DNA of 64,000 nucleotides from Candidatus Hydrogenedentota bacterium (GCA_016791475.1 JAEUWI010000027.1:28938-92937); one strand, 5' to 3'; positions 8,961-19,099 are shown, counted from the first letter of the stretch. Notes: a model not told the origin generated them from the letters alone. Program-made: numbers and translations.

Positions 8961-11900
8961 TTAGTCAATTGACAAGTCGGTCCCACGCATCTTACTTGCC
9001 TCTACTTCGCAAATTGCTATCAGCTCCTTCGTTCTCTCCGCCATTTCGACTGCACGCGGGCCGTAATCCTCGAAATCGCGCAAAGCAGCCTTGGCATAGA
9101 TCAAAGATTCCGAAAATCTTCCGGCACTACCAAAGTCTAGCGCAATGTTGAATCGAGCCGATGCAGTATCGAATTGGACTCCACGTAATTCTTCATAGCG
9201 GAGACACTTGAGATGGTGCTCCAGAGCCATGTTGAATTGGCCAGCGCGTCTATAAAGGTTTCCGAGCTGTCCGTGGGTGAGTCCAAACATGTTGATGTCG
9301 TCACTAGGTATCGTTCGTAGTACTTGTTCGTAATAGCCTAGTGCCTTCTCAAAGTGCTCGACTAGTTCCGCTTCTGGACGGCTTGAGAGAAGGCCCTCTT
9401 CAAAACGACTCGAGGAAACTTTTCCCAATTCTGCCATGCATCTGGCCTTCCCCAATAGATCCTGGCTATGATGCATGGCGAGACTTGCTAGGTAATATTT
9501 TTCGGCACTGTTCAAGTCCTTCAGAGATGAAACTTCTGTGTAGGCGCGCCCCAGATTGTATGCGATGATTGCGGCGCTAGGTGCATCTCCAATTAGCTTT
9601 GATAGTCTCATTCCCTCATCGTAGAACTCGATACACTGGGACTTACCTTGAGCACGTTGTGTGTGGCCAGCCTGTTGCAGCGCTACGGAGAGAGAGCGAA
9701 TGAGATGTCGGTCATTGTTGTTAAGCTTCTTTTGCTTTTTCGAAAGAGAGTTCTTCGCGCGATCTCTCGTCCAATTGATCCAAAGCACCTCCAGCCGCTC
9801 CGCCTCCATCCAATCTCTTGATTCCTCAGCCAGCGAGATTCTATACCCAGCGACAAATAACCATTCGGCATCTCTTCCGGGCAACGGCCCGCCGGTATTG
9901 GAATCTATAAAATATTGGGTGATCTCCCCGACCAAATACCTCCATTTTTTCGATTGTCCAGTGTACTGACAAAGAGTCCACAGACCCTGCATAGTGCCCA
10001 CGAGTGGACTCCACCACTCATTCGCACGTGCGAGCTCTCGTGCATGAAGGAAATTGGCCTCCTCGGCGGCAAGAAGTTCAAGTACTATTCGATTGCCATT
10101 TCCGAACTGGTTGTGATAAGAATGGCCCATTGTTCCTATCGCCATCGTGAAAGATCTCTTGGTGGCTAACGGATCAGAATATTGCGAATTGTATAGAGGC
10201 TTTAAGTACCACGGGAATGCAGGATGAATTGAGTATCTGCCATTCCCCAAGGGGGCGAGCACACCACAATTGGCAACACGATCTAGAAGTTCCTTGCAGT
10301 ATTCTTCCGTTACCCCTTTTATTGAGTCTATACAAAATGCAGAGTCGACACGGCCCATGTCCACAAGTACTCTAACAAAAACGCAACCTTGGAATATGTG
10401 AAGTAAAGCGATTTGCTTTCTCTCTAAGTCCGTAAACGAGTACCTGAAACTGTAGTCAAGCGAACGGCCAAGCGACGTTGAGAGGCCCTCGAACTCCTCA
10501 TCTGTGAAATCGGCTTCGCCCGCACGAAGTTGCGCAACTAACAATTCAATATCTGATCTCTGCACTAAATTGTCGGCCAAGACCTGATTCACCAGAACAG
10601 TGATTGTAAGAGGATTTCCATCCGAAAAATCGAGAAGTGGTCGCCAGTCGTTAACATCGGCGATCTGGTGTCCTCGTCTCTCTGACAACGCTTTGGTAAG
10701 TTGAATTCGCTCCCTCATCGGCATCTTGGGGAGGGCAATGCGTTGCGGCAGGTTACCCAGGAGCAACCATTCCTTCCGGCGCGATGTGAGTAGAAGCTTT
10801 ACAGATGTTTCATTCGCCTCCCGTAGAAAATCGGCAATCTCCTTCCGCTCATTTAAGGTCCAGGGCGTGTCGGATTCATCAGGAAATCCAGTAATAGGCT
10901 GGATGTTGTCCCAAATCCATAGAATCGGGACTCGTTCAAGAAATCGAAGAACAATTCGGCTCATGTCTCGAACGTCGCTAACCGCGTCCCAATTGACCTT
11001 GCTTTTCTCCAATTCCGTCCGAAATACCTCGCCAAAATGGTCCAACACACTACGCAGTGTAATATGGGTATCAAAGGAGCTGAACAAAACTCTCCCCGCT
11101 TTAATGCCACCGGTTCTGGAATACCATCGGGCGAATTCAGCGGCTACGGCAGTCTTTCCGCTTCCCACGTACGCGTGAAGTAACACGATGGATTCCGTGT
11201 CAAATGCACGATCAAGGGCCAAGAGAGTCTCATCACGCCCGAGAAACCCCGCATCAGGCGGATTGGGTAGTTGGGGATCGAAACATGCAGTTGCATCTAA
11301 GTCGTTTGAAACATGCAAGTCCGTGTCAGCACCATTCGATTTCGGGAGCATGTAAACTGGAACCCGCTCATAAACGATCGGGACGGACCAATCCTGCAGA
11401 GGGGTGGGTGAGAATGCGATAGCGCGCATCGGATCTGAATGCAGCTTTCCTCTTCCACGAGACACCGCTTCACCCAGCCCAGAGCCCTGTATAAGGGCAC
11501 TATAGAGGTCAGTCATAAAGTGAGCTGCAGTTACAACGTAGACGTTATAGCGCATGGCTACGACACCAGTGACTCCTTGATCCACTGCCTCCTGCGCAAG
11601 TGAGCCGAAGGCAAGTACGCTTCCCTGTGTGTCGCTCCCGTCGCCAACGGAGTCGTTAGGTAACTCCCTTGGTTGCGCGTGCGCTGATCTGCATGCGTTC
11701 AGGACTAGAATCGAAACATTTGAATCCGCCAATAGTCGACCAAGAGACGTTCCGTCTATCAATTCCCTATTATCCAACCGCTCTGGTTTCTCAAAGCATA
11801 TGTAACCTCGCGCGCGGTGGGGTAGTCCGCACGCATCGGCGGGATGCATACCAGCGGACTGCTCTGAGTCATCCAAGAAAATTCCGTGCCCATCGAAATG

Positions 11901-12596
11901 AACAATGCGATAGGGAAAGCCGTTCTGCTTGGCCTGTCGTACCGTAAGTTCGAGCTGACGAAACGTAGGAGGACGTAGCACGTCGAACTGTAAACGCGGA
12001 GAGTAACTCTCTCCGAGCCCCTTCATAATTTGAATGGCGACCGAACGGAAGGGGACATCGTTCTCGCGTTTCGGACGGCAAATGACAAGTAAGACGCGAA
12101 ATCGTTCATCTCTAGCTTCCGCTCCCGTATCCTGCGTGCCAGCAATAGATTCTGGGCGGGAGCGAACGAACGCTAAGGCTGTCAGCGCGACGTACTCGCC
12201 TCTCTTCGGGTCACGAATGAGTTCCCAAGGAATCGACATTGCCTCTTCATCTGATTCAACAATTTGGACGCGCGTGGCATTGATTGTGTTCTGAACCTCC
12301 ATCCAGAGTTCGCGCGAAAAATCATCGAATCCAAAAATTGCATTGAATAACATTTCGCCGATAGCTTCTATACGTGCTTCAATGCGCTCTGCTACTCTGG
12401 GAGCGGGATCCTGTGGATATTCAAGAAACTCCTCAAGATACCATCGAATATCCTCGCGATCCTGAGTAGTCAACGCGAAGTTGAACCGGGATGTGACCTC
12501 ACGTTTTGCTGCGCCATCTACTTCAAACTCGATCTCCACCAGTCTCCCAGGACTGGCTTCATTCCCCTTGAAATGCGTTATTCTTAGCGATTGCAC
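8961..12596 (-). CDS. CHAT protease - STAND NTPase - TPR protein (NLR-like)
   Basis: Predicted 1211-residue protein with a caspase-like effector, an NTPase switch and a repeat sensor. The N-terminal CHAT domain (about 90-420) shows the catalytic pair: His237 in H-F-D-G-H-G and Cys302 in L-N-A-C-R-S. The central STAND/NB-ARC-like module (about 450-740) has F-L-G-R-D, a Walker A ending G-S-G-K-T (Lys481), Walker B I-L-W-I-W-D (Asp563), a T-S-R-R sensor and a G-N-P-L motif. From about 830 onward are helical TPR-type repeats. GTG 12596 is favoured over ATG 12656: GGGGGGA lies just upstream and known CHAT proteins begin near the S-L-R-I-T-H-F motif. There is no signal peptide. Relatives of this architecture act in bacterial regulated cell death or phage defence; that role here is inference. 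Base composition is visibly more AT-rich than all flanking genes, a sign of transfer. Confidence 0.9.
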   Translation of the reverse strand: MQSLRITHFKGNEASPGRLVEIEFEVDGAAKREVTSRFNFALTTQDREDIRWYLEEFLEYPQDPAPRVAERIEARIEAIGEMLFNAIFGFDDFSRELWMEVQNTINATRVQIVESDEEAMSIPWELIRDPKRGEYVALTALAFVRSRPESIAGTQDTGAEARDERFRVLLVICRPKRENDVPFRSVAIQIMKGLGESYSPRLQFDVLRPPTFRQLELTVRQAKQNGFPYRIVHFDGHGIFLDDSEQSAGMHPADACGLPHRARGYICFEKPERLDNRELIDGTSLGRLLADSNVSILVLNACRSAHAQPRELPNDSVGDGSDTQGSVLAFGSLAQEAVDQGVTGVVAMRYNVYVVTAAHFMTDLYSALIQGSGLGEAVSRGRGKLHSDPMRAIAFSPTPLQDWSVPIVYERVPVYMLPKSNGADTDLHVSNDLDATACFDPQLPNPPDAGFLGRDETLLALDRAFDTESIVLLHAYVGSGKTAVAAEFARWYSRTGGIKAGRVLFSSFDTHITLRSVLDHFGEVFRTELEKSKVNWDAVSDVRDMSRIVLRFLERVPILWIWDNIQPITGFPDESDTPWTLNERKEIADFLREANETSVKLLLTSRRKEWLLLGNLPQRIALPKMPMRERIQLTKALSERRGHQIADVNDWRPLLDFSDGNPLTITVLVNQVLADNLVQRSDIELLVAQLRAGEADFTDEEFEGLSTSLGRSLDYSFRYSFTDLERKQIALLHIFQGCVFVRVLVDMGRVDSAFCIDSIKGVTEEYCKELLDRVANCGVLAPLGNGRYSIHPAFPWYLKPLYNSQYSDPLATKRSFTMAIGTMGHSYHNQFGNGNRIVLELLAAEEANFLHARELARANEWWSPLVGTMQGLWTLCQYTGQSKKWRYLVGEITQYFIDSNTGGPLPGRDAEWLFVAGYRISLAEESRDWMEAERLEVLWINWTRDRAKNSLSKKQKKLNNNDRHLIRSLSVALQQAGHTQRAQGKSQCIEFYDEGMRLSKLIGDAPSAAIIAYNLGRAYTEVSSLKDLNSAEKYYLASLAMHHSQDLLGKARCMAELGKVSSSRFEEGLLSSRPEAELVEHFEKALGYYEQVLRTIPSDDINMFGLTHGQLGNLYRRAGQFNMALEHHLKCLRYEELRGVQFDTASARFNIALDFGSAGRFSESLIYAKAALRDFEDYGPRAVEMAERTKELIAICEVEASKMRGTDLSID

Positions 12597-13031
12597 TGGG
12601 AATCCCCCCACTCGAGGTTGAGTACAATGTCCAAAACCATTTACCGATGTCAGCATCGCATGCTATCACATCCGCTCATGGTGGCTGCTCCGAAGCTGGC
12701 ATCTATTTCACCCGAATATCCATGTCGCCATTCCATTCGGTAATGCAGACTGAAACGACTAAGCACGGTAAAAATCGATCTACGACGAAGCTGCGAACGA
12801 GAAGCGCGTCGGTGGGGTCGTGGATGCTGTGGACGCAAATCGCAGGAATTCATATGCGATGACTTTGAAAACGACTATGGTATCGCTGCTGATCGAGTGC
12901 GCCCCGTTCGCAGCGCAGGCCGCGCACGGTACCGCATTCGCCCCAATTACGAGCCAATCCTTTTACGTCAATTGTTCATCGCAGACGATGGACAAGCACC
13001 AGCCCAAGCTTTGATTCATGGATCGGCGCGG
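12597..13031. other. Gene-poor right edge of the AT-rich island
   Basis: About 435 bp upstream of the CHAT gene. Short frames exist on both strands, but none has a convincing ribosome site or family resemblance. The AT-rich composition fades toward 12900-13000. It should contain the CHAT promoter, but I see no strong -35/-10 pair. Confidence 0.4.
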
Positions 13032-13772
13032 TTAACACCAACCCACGGCATTCCATCGGGCCACCAGTCCGACGAGTTCGCCTTCTTTTGCGGCGGAGGA
13101 AAGAAACAGGGCCAGCTCGGTGTCGATGTAGAACGAACTGAGGTTGTACAGCAGATCCAGCTTTCCATCGCGATCCAAGTCGCCTGCCCAGAGCAGCTCA
13201 GGTCCCTCGAGAGCCCTCAAGACGGGAAGAGATGCGATAACTTGAGTCGTGGTCTCCTTTTCCACTCGGCGGTTCAATCGAAGTTTATAGTCCACGCCGT
13301 CTATGGACCCGAAGCGTGGGTGGTGCTTGCGCGCCTCTCGACCTTCCGCAGAAATGGACAGGATTTCCTTCGGCGCTCCGACCCACGGCAACGTAATGGA
13401 GTTTCCAGGGGCGATGTAGCCCCAGTTCTTCTCAGGTTTCAGCGACTTCAGCGGTCCGGCGACCGAGGACATGAGACCGCGAATCAGAGGAATATCCTCA
13501 ACCTTTCCGGGAACCGTAATCAGGGTCGCAGTCTTGCGCGTGTCTCCGTCCGCGAGGGGATCGACGACCGCCTCCACGCGCACCCGCACGGGCTGGAAGG
13601 TATAGCCTTCGCCCTCCGGGAAAATGCCCCACCAGTCCCCGCCGCCTCGCACCGGGTCGGCCGCATTGTGAAGTCCGGAAAGGGCGAGGTGGACACCGTC
13701 CCCCGCCCCGGCACCACACGCCGCGACTATACTCAGGATCCCGACCAATATTCTATCGCGAAACTCCGCCAT
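13032..13772 (-). CDS. Predicted lipoprotein of unknown function
   Basis: 246 residues. The N-terminus has a charged start, a hydrophobic core and a lipobox I-V-A-A-C, so it is probably lipid-anchored. GGGAGG lies 8 nt upstream of the ATG. Near residues 195-210 a single D-L-D-R-D-G-K-L-D segment resembles an FG-GAP or calcium-binding loop; the rest is not recognised. It is transcribed divergently from the sulfatase at 14001, with about 230 bp between the two starts. GC-rich codon use shows it belongs to the resident chromosome rather than the island. Confidence 0.7.
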   Translation of the reverse strand: MAEFRDRILVGILSIVAACGAGAGDGVHLALSGLHNAADPVRGGGDWWGIFPEGEGYTFQPVRVRVEAVVDPLADGDTRKTATLITVPGKVEDIPLIRGLMSSVAGPLKSLKPEKNWGYIAPGNSITLPWVGAPKEILSISAEGREARKHHPRFGSIDGVDYKLRLNRRVEKETTTQVIASLPVLRALEGPELLWAGDLDRDGKLDLLYNLSSFYIDTELALFLSSAAKEGELVGLVARWNAVGWC

Positions 13773-14000
13773 GACTGTGCCTCCCTATTGCTTCATACCC
13801 CGACCGAGGCGGCCCGGGAAGGCCCCATTGCCGCGCTTGCGATCCGTACTCCATCATGCAGTAAAATCCGGCATCTGTCCAGAAGGTTCCCGGATACTTC
13901 CACCCGCTGCTCCCGACCTTGCGACCTGTCCCCCTGAAGCGCCGGAAACGGAGCCGCGACCAAACGTTGATGGCGTCCGTTCAACAAGGAGTATTGCCCG

Positions 14001-15578
14001 ATGTCCTTCCGATCCCTCACCGTGCTTGCGGCCCTGATTCTGGCGGGCCTTTCCGTCCAGGGCGAGTCCCGTCCCAACATCGTGGTCATCCTGGCGGATG
14101 ATCTCGGCTTTTCCGATCTGGGTTGCTACGGCAGCGAAATCGCCACGCCGCGCCTGGATTCTCTGGCGCAGGGCGGGCTGCGCTTCACCCAGTTCTATAA
14201 CACAGCCAAATGCCATTCCTCCCGCGTGTCCCTGATGACGGGGCTCTACTGCGATCAGGCCGGGGCGGAGTCCCTGAGCCGGGGCGCGACGATGGCGGAA
14301 GTGCTACAGGCGGCGGGCTACGCCACGGGCATGGTGGGGAAGTGGCACCTGGACAAGCAGCCGACGGATTTCGGCTTTCAGCGTTACTGGGGGCACCTCT
14401 CCGGCGCGACGGACTATTTCGCGGGCGACAAGACCTTTCGGCTCAATGGGGAAGTGTGGCCCGTGCCCGAGACCGTGAAGGGACGGCCCTTCTACACGAC
14501 CCACGCGGTGGCGGACTTTGCGAATGACTTTGTGGACGAGATGGCGGCGGACGGCAAGCCCTTTTTCCTTTATGCCGCGTTCAACGCGCCCCACTATCCG
14601 CTTCAGGCCCCCGAGGATAAGGTGAAAGCCCAGGACGGGCGCTACGATGCGGGCTGGGATGTCCTGCGCGTGAAGCGGCACGAGCGCCAGGTAGCCTCGG
14701 GCCTCCTTCCCGCGAAGTTGGCGCTGAGCCCGCGCCCGGATCATATCCCGGCGTGGGACTCATTGAGCGACGCTGATCGCCAGTGGGAGGCGGACCGCAT
14801 GGAGGTCTTCGCGGCGATGGTGGGCGAACTGGACGCGAGCGTGGGCCGGATCGTGGACCATCTCCAGGAGAAGGGGCTGCTGGAGAACACGCTGATCCTC
14901 TTCATGGCGGACAATGGCGCATGCCCCTTCGAGCGGACCACGGGGCGCTTCATGAAGCCGTGGGAGCCGGGATCACACTGGACCTACGACGCGAGCTGGG
15001 CGCACCTGGGCAACACGCCTTTCCGGCTCTACAAGCAGAACCAGCACGAAGGCGGCATTGCGTCCCCCCTCATCGCCCACTGGCCCGCAGGTCTGAAGAT
15101 GGCGCCGGGCGGCACGACGGATCAGCCGGGCCACCTGATCGATGTGATGGCGACCGTGTTGGAATTGGGTGGCGCGAACTACCCGACGCAAGTTGGGACA
15201 CGCATCATCGACCCGCTTCAGGGCCAATCCCTCGCGCCCATCTTTCGCGGCGAGACACGCACGCCCCACGAGGCGCTCTATTTCCACTTCGGCAACGACC
15301 GCGCCCTGCGCATGGGGCCGTGGAAACTGGTGTCGGCGAAACTGGGCAAGTGGGAACTCTACAACCTCGATGAGGACCGAACGGAACTGCACGATCTCGC
15401 GGCGGAGGAACCGGAGCGGGTGGAATCTATGAAGGCGGCCTGGTTTAAGACGGCGAGAGAGGTGGACCGACTAAATGACGACAAACTCAAACCCGCCGGA
15501 GATACAATCACCCCGCTGATGTTCCGAAAGGACACCAGCTCGGGCGCGGCGGAAAAAGGTGGCGGCGGCGCGGAGTAG
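14001..15578 (+). CDS. Secreted formylglycine-dependent sulfatase
   Basis: 525-residue sulfatase of the alkaline-phosphatase superfamily, expected to cleave sulfate esters on polysaccharides or glycans outside the cytoplasm. A Sec signal peptide covers about residues 1-22. Metal ligands appear in L-A-D-D-L-G (Asp33, Asp34). The active-site segment is C71-H-S-S-R75 followed by V-S-L-M-T-G, so Ser replaces the usual Pro or Ala of C-x-P/A-x-R. Also present are the G-K-W-H-L block (about 114) and M-A-D-N-G (about 303). AAGGAG lies 10 nt before the ATG. Activity needs a formylglycine-generating enzyme, which is not in this window. A second, frameshifted sulfatase follows. Confidence 0.93.
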   Translation: MSFRSLTVLAALILAGLSVQGESRPNIVVILADDLGFSDLGCYGSEIATPRLDSLAQGGLRFTQFYNTAKCHSSRVSLMTGLYCDQAGAESLSRGATMAEVLQAAGYATGMVGKWHLDKQPTDFGFQRYWGHLSGATDYFAGDKTFRLNGEVWPVPETVKGRPFYTTHAVADFANDFVDEMAADGKPFFLYAAFNAPHYPLQAPEDKVKAQDGRYDAGWDVLRVKRHERQVASGLLPAKLALSPRPDHIPAWDSLSDADRQWEADRMEVFAAMVGELDASVGRIVDHLQEKGLLENTLILFMADNGACPFERTTGRFMKPWEPGSHWTYDASWAHLGNTPFRLYKQNQHEGGIASPLIAHWPAGLKMAPGGTTDQPGHLIDVMATVLELGGANYPTQVGTRIIDPLQGQSLAPIFRGETRTPHEALYFHFGNDRALRMGPWKLVSAKLGKWELYNLDEDRTELHDLAAEEPERVESMKAAWFKTAREVDRLNDDKLKPAGDTITPLMFRKDTSSGAAEKGGGGAE

Positions 15579-15923
15579 GGGGGACTTCCCACAGATGAAC
15601 GCGGATGGACATCGGGAAGAAGAATAGCCAGCGTGTGTCGAGGTAAGGCAAAGGATTCGCCAGAATGTGCCTATCGATTCCTTGGCGATCAACGAAGAAA
15701 GAATGCTGATCACGGAATACACAGAGGCACGAAGAATGAAATCCGATGGCGTAGAGCAAGAGCGTCCTTCTCGAAACCAGCCGTACCGTGATGCGCTCCG
15801 TTCCTTCGTATCTCTGTGTTTGGAATAATTGTGTGCGGCCTGGGGCTGCTCCAAGTGAATCTGTGTTTAACCGTGGGAAGCCATTCCTTTGAATTGCCCG
15901 CAGCACAACGGAGAATAGATGCC
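15579..15923. repeat. Intergenic nested inverted repeats of the ccacagatg family
   Basis: No gene is visible in this 345-bp gap. Outer arms CTTCCCAC (15585-15592) and GTGGGAAG (15873-15880) are complementary, as are CACAGAT (15590-15596) and ATCTGTG (15859-15865). Inner imperfect arms lie at 15714-15734 (containing acacagagg) and 15804-15826. Related ccacagatg motifs recur near 38815 and 52022. Confidence 0.5.
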
Positions 15924-17377
15924 GTGAAACGAATTCCCATTATAGCCGCGGTCCTGATCAATGCACTGGGAATGCTGTTTCCTTTCGCTTCTATCGCCGT
16001 ACCCGCGCGGCCCAACATCCTCTTTATTATGACGGACGATCAGGGCCCCTGGGCCTGGGGCGGGGGCGGGGGCGGGCACCCCGATGCGCGCACGCCCAAT
16101 CTGGATCGGCTCAGGGCCGAAGGCGCGCATCTGGCGAACTACATTGTCACCACGCCCGTGTGCAGTCCCGCACGGGCGAGCATGCTTACCAGCCGCTACG
16201 GGACGGAGCTTGGCATCACCGATTATCTTGCGGAGAGCGATCCACCGGTTAAGGGACTCGATCCCGCGTTGCCCGCCTGGCCCAGGTGCTCCGCGACGCG
16301 GGCTACCGCACGGCCCACATCGGCAAGTGGCATGTGGGCGCGCGGGATGAGTCGCACCCGCGGGTCTTCGGCTACGACTACTTCGCGGGCTGGCGCCACG
16401 GCGCCATGGTGTCAAAAGACCCCGTAGTGGAATTTCCCGACGGCGAGCGCAAGGTTGAGGGCTTCAGTTCCGATATCGTCACCGACATCGCGCTGGACTT
16501 CATGGCGAGAGAGGACAACAGGCCCTTCCTGATATCCCTCCACTTCTGGGCGCCCCACGCCAACGCGAACAAGAATGAAGACGGCGATCGCACGTGGATG
16601 CCCCTGCATGACGAGGATTGGAACTTGTTCAAGGACCTCAAGCCTACGCTGCCCGAGCCGCGTCACCCCGATCTCGATGTGCCGCGTGCGGAGCGCATGA
16701 CCCGGGAGTATCTGGCCAGTGTACATAGCGTGGATAGAAATCTGGGTCGAATTCTGGGGGCGCTCGATAAGCAGGGGCTTGCCGACAACACGCTCATCGT
16801 GTTTACTTCCGACCACGGTTACAACCTGGCTCACCACGGGATCTGGCACAAGGGCAATGGCTGGTGGCTGTTAAAAGACAAGCAGAGCACACGGACCAAT
16901 TTGTGGGATACCTCCGTGCGCGCACCGGCCATTCTGCGCTGGCCTGCGGGCATTGCTCCGGGCACGACGGTGACACGCACGACCTCAAACCTCGACTGGT
17001 TTCCAAGCCTGTTGTCCCTGGCGGGCGTGAGTATGCCCGAAGGTAGTCTCCTGCGCGGACAGGACTTTGCGCCGCTCCTGAAGGGGGAGTTCCCCCCTTG
17101 GCGCGATGATTTTTTCATCCAGTATGACCAGCGCGAGAACAACGAGGGCGCGGGCAACCTGCGGGGATATCGCACCCCGGACTGGAAACTCATCCGCGAC
17201 TTTCGCAACACCGGCAGGGACGAACTCTACCACCTCGCGACGGATCCAGGGGAATTGAACAACCTGATTGGCTCCCAGGATCCGGAAGTGAGGTCGGCGC
17301 TGGCTTCGCTGCAGATCTCGCTCGAAGCCTCCATGGCCGCCATCGGTGACGGGGCGGGTCTGGCGTCAGGGGAGTAG
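15924..17377 (+). pseudogene. Secreted sulfatase with a one-base frameshift
   Basis: A second sulfatase, about 485 residues if repaired. GTG 15924 has GGAG about 10 nt upstream and gives a Sec signal peptide (about 1-27). Frame one carries the metal ligands M-T-D-D-Q (Asp38, Asp39) and the canonical formylglycine motif C80-S-P-A-R84. The reading frame then breaks near 16277: family continuity resumes in the next frame with V-L-R-D-A-G-Y-R-T-A-H-I-G-K-W-H. Adding one C in the gcccgcctggcc stretch (16271-16282) restores an uninterrupted protein. The rest is well preserved, including T-S-D-H-G-Y-N. The lesion may be a real mutation or a sequencing or assembly error. A strong terminator follows. 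Confidence 0.85.
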
Positions 17378-17386
17378 GGCAGGGCA

Positions 17387-17414
17387 CGGCATTTCTGCCG
17401 GATTTTGCTTTTTT
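17387..17414 (+). terminator. Rho-independent terminator after the sulfatase
   Basis: The stem CGGCA (17387-17391), loop TTTC and stem TGCCG (17396-17400) are followed by a T-rich tract ending in six T residues. It starts 10 bp after the sulfatase stop. Confidence 0.75.
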
Positions 17415-17475
17415 CGCGGGGGGTGTGTAAAATTCCCCACTGAGTCCCGTCCCCTTTTTCGTCCAGGTCACTGTG

Positions 17476-17919
17476 ATGCGCCACTATTTTTCCGCCACAC
17501 CCGCAAGTCTACAGCGTCGCTCGCGCACGTTCTGGGTTGCTTCGTGGCTGCTGGTGGTGCTCTATCTGGTGGCATCCGGTCGCGCTTTTATCCCCGGGAT
17601 CTGCGCCACCCAGCGGGCGCTCGATGCCCAGTGCGCCGCGGCGTCGAGTGGAACGAGCATGCATGCGATCCGCGCCTGTTGCGCGATGCCACCCGCGAAG
17701 GATGGAGAATCCGACGCCCCGGTCGCACCCGGAGATTCCGGCTGCGCCCTCTGCAAGCTCGTCAGCAGCGTGGCGCCGCTGGCGGCTACGGTACACGTCC
17801 CGGTTCCGCCGGAGCCGAAGTTCACCCCGCCCCAGACGCGATCCGCGCAACTCGACAGTGCGTTGGTCGATAGTATCTTCCAAACCCGGGCGCCCCCCCT
17901 TTCCACACACTTCGCTTAA
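17476..17919 (+). CDS. Cysteine-containing membrane protein, DUF2946-like
   Basis: 147 residues starting at ATG 17476 (GTG 17473 directly precedes it). One hydrophobic segment near residues 20-40 is followed by a periplasmic-looking region with C-C-A-M-P and C-A-L-C motifs and a Pro-rich tail. The layout resembles DUF2946-type small proteins, often found near copper or other metal genes; the match is by eye and weak. No good ribosome site is visible. The nearest neighbours downstream include metal-binding YHS and PfpI fusion proteins, which fits a metal link, but this is inference. A long opposite-strand frame here looks like a shadow. Confidence 0.55.
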   Translation: MRHYFSATPASLQRRSRTFWVASWLLVVLYLVASGRAFIPGICATQRALDAQCAAASSGTSMHAIRACCAMPPAKDGESDAPVAPGDSGCALCKLVSSVAPLAATVHVPVPPEPKFTPPQTRSAQLDSALVDSIFQTRAPPLSTHFA

Positions 17920-18093
17920 GATCACCCCAGTTTCTAAACGCTAGAAGTGTGTCGAAACGCGGCACTCGCATGTCTGTACCCGCATCAGGCGGGAGATGGC
18001 CCCGGACACCACCCCGTTCCTTGGACGCCACGTTCATTGCACGAGTCCGGCCCTGCGATAGCCGCCTTTCCAAGTCTTGAAAGGACGATCCCC

Positions 18094-19065
18094 ATGCCCA
18101 AGAAGGGTTTTACACTCATTGAACTTCTCGTAGTCATCGCCATTATCGGTATTCTCGCCGCGATACTGCTGCCCGCCCTGGCTCGCGCCCGGGAAGCCGC
18201 GCGCCGGGCAAGCTGCCAGAATAATCTGAAGCAGTTTGGCCTCACCGTGAAAATGTACGCCAATGAGAGCAAGGGCCAGACCTTCCCGCGCCTGGCGCCC
18301 TATGCCAATTCCAGCGGCGTTTCCATCTTTGCCGCACCCGACGCCGCCCAGATCTACCCGGAATACTTGACCGACTTGAATATCGGCAAGTGCCCCTCCG
18401 ATTCCGGCGCCGACGCCGAGGGCATGATGGTGGGCAGCCGCTTGCCGGTGGGCGCGGTGGAAGATCACATCGAGGCGGCCGTTGCCAACAATGACGAGGC
18501 CAGCGCGGACTATTTCCGTTCCGCGGCACTCGGTCGTTCCTATTTTTACTGTGGTTTCGCCATGACCAACGTGAACGAGTTCTATGGCATGTTCAACAGC
18601 ACCGGAACGTCCGCGGCCTCGGGTCCCGTAATTCCGGCGGGAACCCTGTTGGGGCTGGATGTGGTCAACGCGGCCATCACGCCCAAAGACTGGGACAACG
18701 ATCTCACGGTTTCGACCAAGATCGTCTGGATGCCCCTGCTCGGAACGGGCTTCGCCAATTCCAACCGGGCCACGCGGATTCGTGAGGGCGTCGAGCGCTT
18801 TGCGATTACCGACATCAACAATCCCGGTGCAAGCGCGATGGCCCAGAGCACCATCACCGTCATGTTCGACACCTACGGGAATCCGGCCGACAACAGCGTT
18901 GTCGTGGGCGGACTGGCGTACAACCACGTGCCAGGCGGGTGCAATGTGCTCTACATGGACGGCCACGTCGAGTTCGTGCGTTATAACACGGAATTCCCCG
19001 TGGTGGACGATGACGAGAACACCTATCTCTACCCGAAAATGATCGGACACTACGGCCTCCAGTAG
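18094..19065 (+). CDS. Type II/IV pseudopilin with H-X-DG tail
   Basis: 323-residue prepilin-like protein. It begins [12 protein letters not shown], with the prepilin peptidase site after Gly5 and Glu at mature position 5, then a hydrophobic helix and a conserved [12 protein letters not shown] stretch. The C-terminal region ends with [14 protein letters not shown]. This is the H-X9-DG family tail, although here ten residues separate His and Asp. Such proteins are abundant in PVC-type bacteria and are exported through type II/IV-like machinery, which is not in this window. AAAGGA precedes ATG 18094; further in-frame starts upstream would bury the signal. A close paralogue lies downstream. Confidence 0.93.
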   Translation: MPKKGFTLIELLVVIAIIGILAAILLPALARAREAARRASCQNNLKQFGLTVKMYANESKGQTFPRLAPYANSSGVSIFAAPDAAQIYPEYLTDLNIGKCPSDSGADAEGMMVGSRLPVGAVEDHIEAAVANNDEASADYFRSAALGRSYFYCGFAMTNVNEFYGMFNSTGTSAASGPVIPAGTLLGLDVVNAAITPKDWDNDLTVSTKIVWMPLLGTGFANSNRATRIREGVERFAITDINNPGASAMAQSTITVMFDTYGNPADNSVVVGGLAYNHVPGGCNVLYMDGHVEFVRYNTEFPVVDDDENTYLYPKMIGHYGLQ

Positions 19066-19099
19066 GCATCGTTTCTTCCTGATTATCAGCGCCGTGCGT

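Noticed and set aside
8759..8986. 75-codon minus-strand frame overlapping the end of the CHAT gene
   Set aside because: It starts with a GTG inside the CHAT gene and has no ribosome site or family match. It could be a small partner but cannot be supported.
8961..12596. Naming the CHAT gene as a specific known defence system
   Set aside because: The domain order alone does not separate the several NLR-like groups, and no diagnostic partner gene is present.
12820..13014. Short frame in the gap before the CHAT gene
   Set aside because: It crosses the composition change, lacks a ribosome site and matches nothing.
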